Source: an uncultured Verrucomicrobiota bacterium (GTDB lineage: Bacteria > Verrucomicrobiota > Verrucomicrobiia > Opitutales > Opitutaceae). Taken from it: a stretch of DNA of 7,146 bases. Position numbers and translations under genes: made by a program. Location: NCBI GenBank assembly GCA_903919625.1, contig CAIXIZ010000361.1:1-7146 (forward strand), given 5' to 3'. The notes below the pieces were generated by a model. The model was not told the DNA's origin and did not search any database. It was given only the letters and a program-made list of their open reading frames with translations. Shown piece after piece: positions 1 to 5,866 of the stretch (within the stretch, counting starts at the first letter, position 1; each line of letters begins with the position of its first letter).

Positions 1-341
1 ACACCACCAAGGGCTTCACGCTCGTTGAAATCATGATCGTCGTCGTCATCATCGGCCTCCTGGCCGCGATGGCCGTTCCGCAGTTCCAGAAAGTGCGCTC
101 CAGTTCCCAAGACAAGAGCGTCACGAACAACCTGCGCCAGATGCAGAACGCCGCTGACCAGTATTTCTCGGAGACCGGTCGCAGCTCGTTTGCCTCGTCT
201 GACATGGTCGGCACGAACTCCACGCAGGCCGTCAAACCGTTCCCGACGGTCGCTAACGAGTCCTACACCGCGGTGTTGCTGGCCGGTTCGGCCGTGACGG
301 CCTCCGGCGTTGCCGGCGCGCGCACGATCACCTATCAGTAA
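1..341 (+). CDS. Type IV pilin / pseudopilin-like prepilin, 5' end cut by window edge
   Basis: A small secreted fibre subunit of the type IV pilus / type II secretion family, held in the inner membrane until prepilin peptidase cleaves it and it is assembled. The frame is open from base 3 and begins TTKG|FTLVEIMIVV. This is the class III signal: Gly at -1, Phe at +1 (codon 15-17) and the conserved Glu at +5, followed by a hydrophobic helix to about mature residue 22. The true start lies just left of the window; the ATG at 33 is inside the helix and cannot be the start. The mature protein would be 108 residues, short for a major pilin, with no Cys and so no disulfide-bonded loop. The C-terminal half is rich in Ser, Thr, Ala and Gly. 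The QKVRSSSQDK stretch after the helix resembles small pilin-like proteins I recall from Verrucomicrobiota. The sequence cannot separate a pilus subunit from a secretion pseudopilin. The family is sure; the exact role is not. Confidence 0.93.
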   Translation, partial: TTKGFTLVEIMIVVVIIGLLAAMAVPQFQKVRSSSQDKSVTNNLRQMQNAADQYFSETGRSSFASSDMVGTNSTQAVKPFPTVANESYTAVLLAGSAVTASGVAGARTITYQ

Positions 342-356
342 GCAAACTCGGTTTGC
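342..356 (+). other. Short perfect hairpin directly after the pilin stop codon
   Basis: GCAAAC (342-347), loop TCG, GTTTGC (351-356): a perfect 6-bp stem beginning on the base after the TAA. No T-run follows, so it is not a terminator alone. Together with the terminator stem ten bases further on, it would give the pilin mRNA two stacked 3' stem-loops. A role in protecting the message from 3' exonucleases is inference. Confidence 0.5.
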
Positions 357-365
357 ACTCCTTCG

Positions 366-395
366 AGCCGCCCATTAACCGTGGGCGGCTTTTTT
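366..395 (+). terminator. Strong intrinsic terminator after the pilin gene
   Basis: AGCCGCCC (366-373) pairs perfectly with GGGCGGCT (383-390), and A374-T382 can add a ninth pair, leaving a 7-base loop. Six T residues (390-395) follow, the first shared with the stem. This is a textbook Rho-independent terminator for the pilin transcript. The T-run ends at 395 and the ATG of the next gene starts at 396, so no leader remains between terminator and coding sequence. Confidence 0.9.
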
Positions 396-2384
396 ATGGA
401 TTTCCTCCAACTCTTGCGCCGGGACCGGCGCGTGGTGCTGACTGCCCTGCTGGCGGGATTGGCGCTGCTGGCCGGGATCTGGCTGCTGCCGCTGCGGTTG
501 GCTGTGCAACTGGCGGCCGATGGCGCCCACCCCTTCACGCCGGGCGAGCTCGACGGACTGGTCAATGAAAAGGCGATTTCGGCGGCGGTCAAAAGCGGCT
601 ACTGGGTCATGCTCGGTACGCTGGCACTGTTCGTCCGGGCGGCATGGCGGGTGGCCCGGGAGTCCTGGCGCGCACGCCGGCCGGGCCGGATCGAGGCGGG
701 TGCGCTGGCGCTGGTGCTGGCCGGTGGCGCCGTGCTGCTCGCGCATGAGCAGCAGGGTTTCAAGATTTTGGAGGACGAGGTGCTGCTGCTTGGCACCTCG
801 ATGAGCATGCATCTCGACCGCCTTGCGGCCTACCCGGTGCGCGCCCACGACGTCCAGGGACCCTTTCATCTGACCCAGCACGTGCTCGACAAACGGCCGT
901 TCTTTTTTCCCTTCCTGGTCGCACTAACGCATGATCTGACGGGCTACCGGCCGACGAATCCCTTTTATGTAAATGCCGCGCTGGGTTTCGGGTTGCTGGC
1001 CATGGTCTGGCTGCTGGGGCGAAACATCGGGGGCTCGCCGTGGGCCGGGGCGGGCGCGGTGTTGCTGTTCACGGGGTTGCCGTTGCTGGCGCAGCAGATG
1101 GCGGGCGGAGGCATGGATCTCCTCAATCTGGTGATGCTGGCCGCCGTAGTCTGGCTGGCGCGGGAATTCGCCGTGAAACGTGCCGCAGACACGCAGGAAG
1201 CGCTCGTGCTCGGGGCGGTGCTGCTGGCCTACAGCCGATATGAGTCGGTGCTGTTCCTCCTGCCGGTGGCGGTACTGGTGCTCTGGGCGTGGTGGCACGA
1301 CGGACGGGTCACGCTCACCTGGCCGGTGATGATCGCACCGCTTTTGCTGCTCCCGTGGCTGTGGCAGAACCGGACCTTTGAGGTGAACGCAGGGGCGTGG
1401 GAACTGGGCAGTCACCCCGGTGCCGTGGCCCCCTTTGCCCTGGGCTATGCCGGCGACAACCTGGGCAACGCCCTGGCCTTCTTTTTCGATGTCGAGGGCA
1501 AACAGTTCTTCAGCGGTTATCAGGCGAGCTCGCCGGTCTTTTCCGCGCTCGGCCTGCTCGCCCTGCCGGTATTCGGCCTGTGGATTGTCCGCGTCCTGCG
1601 CGCGCCCCGGCAAGCCACGCCTGCGGACATGGCGCTGGCCGTCTGCGGCGCGGGGCTCTTCGGGCTCACCGCGTTGCTGATGTGCTATTTCCTGGGCTTG
1701 AACAACCCGATCGTCCACCGGCTGGCCCTGCCCACCTATCTGCTCATGACCCTCGCCATCGTGACGGCGGGCAAGCTGGCTTGGCAGCAACGGGGCTGGG
1801 GACGATGGCTGGTGGGTGTGGCACTAGTGTCGCTGGTCACCCAAGGCCTGCCGGTCATGGCGCGGCGGGCCTATGAGGCCGATTATTCGCCCGGCATCCA
1901 GATGGCCTGGCGGCAGGAGTTTCTCCGGCGTTATCCTGAAAAAGACTACATGTTCATCGACCAGGACTCCGTGTTCTGGATCGTCAACCATGTGGTGGCC
2001 ACGCCGGTGGAGCAGGCCAGACTGCGCAAGCCCGACCTCGCCTTCCAACTGCGCAACCACACCTTTGCCGCGATCTATGTGTTTCAGACTTTTCAGCTCA
2101 ACCCCGATACGGGTGAGCCGCACCTTTACACCCCGGATCCCAACAAACCCTCCCCGGATGAACTGGGGCCTGATTTTGAGCTGGAGACGGTGTGGGAACA
2201 TCGCATCGAGACCTTGCTCATTGGCCGGATCAGCCGGGTCAAGACGGTCTGGGTTGACGGACGCCCGACCACAGACACCGGACTGGCCAGCCCGTCCCCC
2301 GGCCCCGGGCTGCCCTTGAGCAGCGACGAGCTGGAGGCGGCGAAACCCAAGTATATGGAAAGCCTGATCCGGCATCTGCCTTAA
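396..2384 (+). CDS. Polytopic GT-C-type glycosyltransferase, first of two tandem paralogs (662 aa)
   Basis: Probably an inner-membrane enzyme that moves a sugar from a polyprenyl-phosphate donor to an acceptor on the periplasmic side. Hydrophobicity suggests about 12 membrane segments (roughly 13-33, 66-84, 101-117, then many between 188 and 488), followed by a soluble C-terminal domain of about 170 residues with a Pro-rich end (about 620-640). The loop after the third segment carries KILEDEV with D127-E128, where GT-C enzymes of the ArnT/PMT type carry catalytic acidic residues. LDKRP (164-168) and HDLTGYR (179-185) follow. These blocks recur in the next gene. The ATG at 396 is chosen because it keeps the first membrane segment, matching the paralog's layout. 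A GTG at 381 is in frame but lies inside the terminator stem. GTG at 432 or 435 would remove the basic N-terminus. No Shine-Dalgarno is visible. The fold is fairly confident; donor and acceptor are unknown. Confidence 0.85.
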   Translation: MDFLQLLRRDRRVVLTALLAGLALLAGIWLLPLRLAVQLAADGAHPFTPGELDGLVNEKAISAAVKSGYWVMLGTLALFVRAAWRVARESWRARRPGRIEAGALALVLAGGAVLLAHEQQGFKILEDEVLLLGTSMSMHLDRLAAYPVRAHDVQGPFHLTQHVLDKRPFFFPFLVALTHDLTGYRPTNPFYVNAALGFGLLAMVWLLGRNIGGSPWAGAGAVLLFTGLPLLAQQMAGGGMDLLNLVMLAAVVWLAREFAVKRAADTQEALVLGAVLLAYSRYESVLFLLPVAVLVLWAWWHDGRVTLTWPVMIAPLLLLPWLWQNRTFEVNAGAWELGSHPGAVAPFALGYAGDNLGNALAFFFDVEGKQFFSGYQASSPVFSALGLLALPVFGLWIVRVLRAPRQATPADMALAVCGAGLFGLTALLMCYFLGLNNPIVHRLALPTYLLMTLAIVTAGKLAWQQRGWGRWLVGVALVSLVTQGLPVMARRAYEADYSPGIQMAWRQEFLRRYPEKDYMFIDQDSVFWIVNHVVATPVEQARLRKPDLAFQLRNHTFAAIYVFQTFQLNPDTGEPHLYTPDPNKPSPDELGPDFELETVWEHRIETLLIGRISRVKTVWVDGRPTTDTGLASPSPGPGLPLSSDELEAAKPKYMESLIRHLP

Positions 2385-2401
2385 GCCCTCCTGTTCCGGC
2401 C

Positions 2402-4267
2402 ATGCCCTCCCCGCCCGCGCCCGCCACGCCACTCACCCCGCCGCAATTGCGGCAGGAGCAGTGGCGGCTGGCGCTGTTTGGCGCGGCCACGGTGGTCGCG
2501 GTCGCGTTCGGCTTTGTTTACACTTCGGTCAAGGACGCGGGGGATTACATCCAGCATTATGGCTATTATGGGATCGCGGCGACCTTTGCCTGGTTCGTCT
2601 ACGCGCTGACGCGCGTGGGGTACGGATTGTGGAGGGAGCTGCCGCCACCCACCCACCGGGAAGGCTGGCAGGCCGCCGGGCTGATCGCCGCCTGCACCGT
2701 GCTCGCCGCCTGCACCATCCCGTACGGCCCCAAGGTGCTCTACGATGAATACGTGCTGCAGGGCACCGCCTGGAGCATGCACGCCAACCGCGAAGTTGGC
2801 ACGGTGGTGCGGGCGTACGAAGTCGGCGGCGTCTTTTCGACCGTGCAGGCCTACCTCGACAAGCGGCCGTATTTTTTTCCCTTCATCCTGTCGCTGGTGC
2901 ATGACCTCACCGGCTACCGGGTGAGCAACGCCTTCGCGCTGAACACCGCGCTCATGCCCGGAGTGCTCGCGCTCGTCTATCTCTATGCCCGCCGGCTGGT
3001 GGCACACGCCGCCGCGCTGGCGGCCCTGGTGGCGCTGGGCACATTTTCCCTGCTGGCACACAACGCCACCGGGGCCGGCATGGAGCTGCTCAACCTGGTG
3101 ATGATCCTGCTCACGCTGCATCTCGTCGCCCACTGGCTGGCCGCGCCCGACGAGCCCCGGCTGGCGGCGCTGGTGCTCTCCGCCGTGCTGCTCGCCCAGA
3201 CGCGTTACGAGTCCAGCCTGTATGTCGCACCCGTCGCCCTGGCCGTGCTTGAGGGCTGGCGGCGGGCCGGCCGGCTCATCCTGCCTCCGGCCGCCGTGCT
3301 CGGTCCGGTGCTGCTGATTCCCTGTGCGCTGCACAGCACCTATCTTTCGGGCACACCCATCCTCTGGGAGCTGCGGGCCAATGAGGCTTCGCGCTTTGGG
3401 TTCCAGTATCTGACCGACAACCTCGCCCATGCGTGGCATTACTTTTTTGACCTCTCCGGCTTCCTGACCAACTCGTGGTGGCTGTTTGGCGCGGGCCTCA
3501 TCGCCTTCGGCGCGTTGCTCTTCGCCGTGGTACGGTCCCTGCCCCGCTGGCGCACGGCGCGGCCGGAACATGTGGCCCTGGTGCTCATCGGTGCGGCCAT
3601 TGCGGGCAATCTGCTGCTGTTGCAGTTCTATTACTGGGGCCAGCTTGATGACCCCATCGCGGCGCGGCTCAGCCTGCCCTTTGCGGTGCTGATCGTCATC
3701 TGCCTCGCGGTGACGGTGCAGCGCTGGTCGACAGCCTCGCGCCCGCTGGCGCCATTTGCAGTCGGGGGCGCGGTCCTGGCGGCGTTTGCCGGTGGCCTGA
3801 TCGCCAATGCCCGCCACACCGGACTCAACCTGCTCGAACGCGAACTTGAGTGGGAGAGCCGCGTGGTCGCCGCCCGCACCCCCGGCACGCGCCTGATCGT
3901 CACCAACAAGTCGGCGCTGGTCTGGTTCGGCGAAGAGATCGCGTCGGCGCAAATCGAACGGGCCTTCGTCCGCGCCGAGATGGTCAAATTCAATCTCGAC
4001 CACCATAATTTCAGCGAAGTGCTCGTGCTGCAGACCTACCGGCCGACCGGTCCTGCGGGCGATTTCCAACTCGATCCGATTGACCGGCTCCCCGCCTCCT
4101 ATGTCCTCGAACCGGTGGCGCAGCGCCGTTTCGGCACGCATCTGGCGCGCATCAGCCGCGTCGCCGCCATTCATCTGCTTGCACCTGAAAAAAAACCGCC
4201 CGCTGGCCAGCCCCCGACGGACCCAGCGGTGGCCAAACCGGCTGCCACCCTGGCGCTTAACCCATGA
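2402..4267 (+). CDS. Polytopic GT-C-type glycosyltransferase, second tandem paralog (621 aa)
   Basis: Same architecture as the gene before it: a hydrophobic N-terminal region with three segments (about 21-40, 55-75, 91-107), an acidic loop motif VLYDEYVLQGT with D115-E116, then many membrane segments to about 470 and a soluble C-terminal domain. Shared blocks are LDKRP(Y)FFPF (152-161), HDLTGYR (167-173), MELLNLVMI (227-235), TRYESSL (267-273), a DNL...FFD stretch (339-350) and ARISRV near the end. It therefore arose by duplication, though the copies are now well diverged. The N-terminus has an extra Pro-rich lead (about 1-15) and the C-terminus a Pro/Ala tail. Start ATG 2402 lies 17 bases after the previous stop with no visible Shine-Dalgarno. 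Its TGA overlaps the next ATG, so the two are probably translationally coupled. An A8 run near the end is described separately. Donor and acceptor sugars cannot be read from sequence. Confidence 0.86.
   Translation: MPSPPAPATPLTPPQLRQEQWRLALFGAATVVAVAFGFVYTSVKDAGDYIQHYGYYGIAATFAWFVYALTRVGYGLWRELPPPTHREGWQAAGLIAACTVLAACTIPYGPKVLYDEYVLQGTAWSMHANREVGTVVRAYEVGGVFSTVQAYLDKRPYFFPFILSLVHDLTGYRVSNAFALNTALMPGVLALVYLYARRLVAHAAALAALVALGTFSLLAHNATGAGMELLNLVMILLTLHLVAHWLAAPDEPRLAALVLSAVLLAQTRYESSLYVAPVALAVLEGWRRAGRLILPPAAVLGPVLLIPCALHSTYLSGTPILWELRANEASRFGFQYLTDNLAHAWHYFFDLSGFLTNSWWLFGAGLIAFGALLFAVVRSLPRWRTARPEHVALVLIGAAIAGNLLLLQFYYWGQLDDPIAARLSLPFAVLIVICLAVTVQRWSTASRPLAPFAVGGAVLAAFAGGLIANARHTGLNLLERELEWESRVVAARTPGTRLIVTNKSALVWFGEEIASAQIERAFVRAEMVKFNLDHHNFSEVLVLQTYRPTGPAGDFQLDPIDRLPASYVLEPVAQRRFGTHLARISRVAAIHLLAPEKKPPAGQPPTDPAVAKPAATLALNP
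4188..4229. other. A8 tract followed by a GC-rich stem-loop inside the second GT-C gene
   Basis: Eight A residues (4188-4195) sit in the zero frame as GAA AAA AAA, so A AAA AAA fits the classic -1 slippery heptamer. Four bases later CCGCTGG (4200-4206) pairs with CCAGCGG (4223-4229) around a 16-base loop. On the plus strand this resembles a frameshift or transcript-slippage site. Read on the minus strand it is a hairpin followed, after four bases, by T8, which resembles an antisense terminator. A -1 shift would enter the frame of the downstream gene but meet TAA at 4258-4260, just before ATG 4264, so it would swap the Pro-rich tail rather than fuse the proteins. Either role is unproven. Confidence 0.35.
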
Positions 4268-5745
4268 GCCCCGGGCACAATCTCCAAACCCACTTCGACT
4301 GGGTGGCCGCGCATGACGCGGATGCGCGCCGGCTGCAGCATGCGTTTCACGCCCAGCTCCGCGCCCACTTCCGCCACCAGATTCCCGAGGGCGAAAGCGT
4401 CCTTGAGCTGGGCTGTGGCGCGGGCGACCTGCTCGCCTCGCTGGCACCCGTCCGCGGGCTCGGCTGCGATTTCAGCGCGGCGATGATCGCCAAGGCGCAG
4501 GCCCGCCATGGTGCGCAGCCAGGTTTGGAATTTCGGGTCGCCGATGCCGCGACCGCCGACTTTGGCGGCGAAACGTTCGACCATCTGGTCCTCGATTATC
4601 TCACGGGTTATCTCGAAGACATCCAGCTGGTGCTGGAACGCCTCCAGGCCGCGGCACATGCGCGCACCCGCCTCCACCTCACGACGCTCAACACGTTGTG
4701 GCGCGGCCCGCTGCGCGCCGCCACCAAGCTCGGCCTGGTCATGCCGCAGCCCCCCAGCGCCTGGCTCGCCGACTCCGATTTACTCAACCTGCTCGAGCTG
4801 GCCGGCTGGGAAGTGGTGCGATTCGAACGCCAGCAGCTGTTTCCGTTTGGCGTCCCGCTGGTCGCGCCGCTGCTCAACCGCGCCGCGGTCCGCCTGCCCG
4901 GCCTCAGCCACCTCGGCATCACGCTTTGCCTGACGGCCCGGCCCCGCCGCGCCCCGGCGCTCACCGCGCCGATTTCCTGCTCGGTGATCGTGCCCGCGCG
5001 CAATGAATCCGGCAACATCCGCGCCGCGCTCGACCGCATCCCCACGCTGGGCCGCGGCACCGAGGTGATCTTCGTCGAAGGCCACAGCAAGGACAACACC
5101 TGGGAGGTCATCCAACGCGAGGTGGCGGCGTATCGCGGCCCGCACCGCGTCCGCGCCCTGCAGCAGCCCGGCAAAGGCAAGTGGGATGCGGTCCACGCCG
5201 GCTTTGCCGCCGCCACCGGCGAGGTGCTCGTCATCCAGGACGCCGATCTCACCGCTCCGCCCGAGGAGCTGCCGAAATTTTACGACGCCATCGCCAGCGG
5301 CCGGGTGGAGTTCGCCAACGGCAGCCGCCTCGTCTACCCGATGGAGCGGCGCGCCATGCGTTTTCTGAATTTGCTCGGCAACAAATTTTTCGCCCTGTCG
5401 CTGTCCTTTGTGCTCGGCCAGCCGGTGAAGGACAGCCTCTGCGGCACGAAGATGCTGCTGCGCTCGGACTATGAACGCGTGCTGCGCCGCATCGCGCCGT
5501 TCGGCGATTTTGACCCGTTCGGCGACTTCAACCTGCTGTTTGGCGCCGCGCTGCTTGGCCTGCGCATCCGGGATGTGCCGGTGCGGTACAAGGACCGCAC
5601 GTATGGTGAGACGAACATCTCCCGCTTCCGCCATGGCTGGATCCTCGCGCGCATGACCTGGTTCGGCCTCTGGCATCTCCGCTGTTTTTCGCTGCGGGTG
5701 GCGGCATTGCCTGGTCTGCGGCCTGGCCGGCCATCGGCCAGATAA
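4264..5745 (+). CDS. Fused class I SAM methyltransferase / family 2 glycosyltransferase (493 aa)
   Basis: A two-domain cytoplasmic enzyme. Residues about 1-230 are a Rossmann methyltransferase: motif I VLELGCGAGD (46-55), acidic residue D69 ending strand 2 (GCDFS), VADA (92-95) and LDYL (110-113). Residues about 238-470 are a GT-A fold GT2 glycosyltransferase resembling DPM1-type polyprenyl-phosphate sugar transferases: SVIVPARNE (240-248), VEGHSKDNT (271-279), QQPGKGKWDAV (300-310), the metal-binding DAD at 326-328, KDSLCGTK (389-396), the repeated GDFDPFGDF (414-422) and YGETNISRF (447-455). No C-terminal membrane anchor is evident. The start is firm: the frame has a TAA at 4258-4260, so ATG 4264 is the first possible ATG, and it overlaps the preceding TGA as ATGA, implying coupling. 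As I recall, this domain pairing occurs elsewhere in bacteria. The GT2 half probably makes a lipid-linked sugar for the GT-C enzymes upstream; the methyl acceptor is unknown. Confidence 0.92.
   Translation: MSPGHNLQTHFDWVAAHDADARRLQHAFHAQLRAHFRHQIPEGESVLELGCGAGDLLASLAPVRGLGCDFSAAMIAKAQARHGAQPGLEFRVADAATADFGGETFDHLVLDYLTGYLEDIQLVLERLQAAAHARTRLHLTTLNTLWRGPLRAATKLGLVMPQPPSAWLADSDLLNLLELAGWEVVRFERQQLFPFGVPLVAPLLNRAAVRLPGLSHLGITLCLTARPRRAPALTAPISCSVIVPARNESGNIRAALDRIPTLGRGTEVIFVEGHSKDNTWEVIQREVAAYRGPHRVRALQQPGKGKWDAVHAGFAAATGEVLVIQDADLTAPPEELPKFYDAIASGRVEFANGSRLVYPMERRAMRFLNLLGNKFFALSLSFVLGQPVKDSLCGTKMLLRSDYERVLRRIAPFGDFDPFGDFNLLFGAALLGLRIRDVPVRYKDRTYGETNISRFRHGWILARMTWFGLWHLRCFSLRVAALPGLRPGRPSAR
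5723..5741 (+). other. Hairpin at the 3' end of the methyltransferase-glycosyltransferase gene
   Basis: CTGGCCG (5723-5729), loop GCCAT, CGGCCAG (5735-5741): a perfect 7-bp stem inside the last codons, ending one base before the TAA. No T-run follows, but a second GC-rich inverted repeat (GCGCGCC at 5748-5754 and GGCGCGC at 5756-5762) lies just beyond. Together they could act in ending or stabilising the operon transcript. This is inferred from pairing only; chance is possible in DNA this rich in GC. Confidence 0.35.
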
Positions 5746-5776
5746 AGGCGCGCCCGGCGCGCGCGACCCGCCTCCA

Positions 5777-5804
5777 GGATTGGTTTAATCCGGCCTTAAG
5801 CCGG
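5777..5804. other. Overlapping alternative stem-loops in the convergent intergenic gap
   Basis: GGATT (5777-5781) pairs with AATCC (5787-5791), and the partly overlapping CCGGC (5790-5794) pairs with GCCGG (5800-5804). The two stems share bases and exclude each other. Neither is followed by a long T-run on either strand. They are the most AT-containing part of the gap between the operon end and the PEP carboxykinase end, and may contribute to transcript ends from either side. Confidence 0.25.
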
Positions 5805-5816
5805 TTGATCGACCCC

Positions 5817-5842
5817 AAAGTTCCGGCCAGCGGTCTGGCCGG
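5817..5842 (-). terminator. Probable terminator of the PEP carboxykinase gene
   Basis: CCGGCCAG (5823-5830), loop CGGT, CTGGCCGG (5835-5842): a perfect 8-bp GC-rich stem 24 bases beyond the minus-strand stop codon. Read on the minus strand it is followed by AACTTTGG, a weak U-tract, so termination may be partial or assisted. On the plus strand no T-run follows. It is the strongest hairpin in the gap. Confidence 0.5.
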
Positions 5843-5866
5843 CACGGGAAACCTCCCCCGGCGCGG

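Noticed and set aside
216..266. N-X-S/T sequons in the pilin (NST at mature 68-70, NES at 81-83)
   Set aside because: Neither has the acidic residue at -2 preferred by bacterial PglB-type N-glycosylation, and such short motifs are common by chance.
353..381. Promoter TTGCAC - 17 bases - TAACCG ahead of the glycosyltransferase operon
   Set aside because: The -35 is acceptable but the -10 matches the consensus poorly and falls inside the terminator loop. Not reported as a feature, though it would give a near-leaderless message.
381..395. GTG at 381 as start of the first GT-C gene
   Set aside because: It lies inside the 3' arm region of the terminator and adds only five residues encoded by the stem and T-run (GTG plus Gly-Gly-Phe-Phe). 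ATG 396 is simpler.
924..1790. Antisense open frame opposite the first GT-C gene
   Set aside because: Low-complexity Arg/Gln/Pro-rich translation with no motif; it mirrors the third-position GC bias of the sense gene.
901..2878. T6 (903-908) and T7 (2872-2878) runs at matching places in the two GT-C genes as phase-variation tracts
   Set aside because: They encode conserved Phe residues of the shared FFPF block, which explains the runs, and they are short for phase variation.
2381..4447. Very long antisense open frame (688 codons) opposite the second GT-C gene
   Set aside because: Its translation is rich in Arg, Gly, Gln and His with no recognisable domain. The plus strand there encodes a clear membrane protein with blocks conserved in its paralog. 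Long antisense frames are expected in GC-rich coding DNA.
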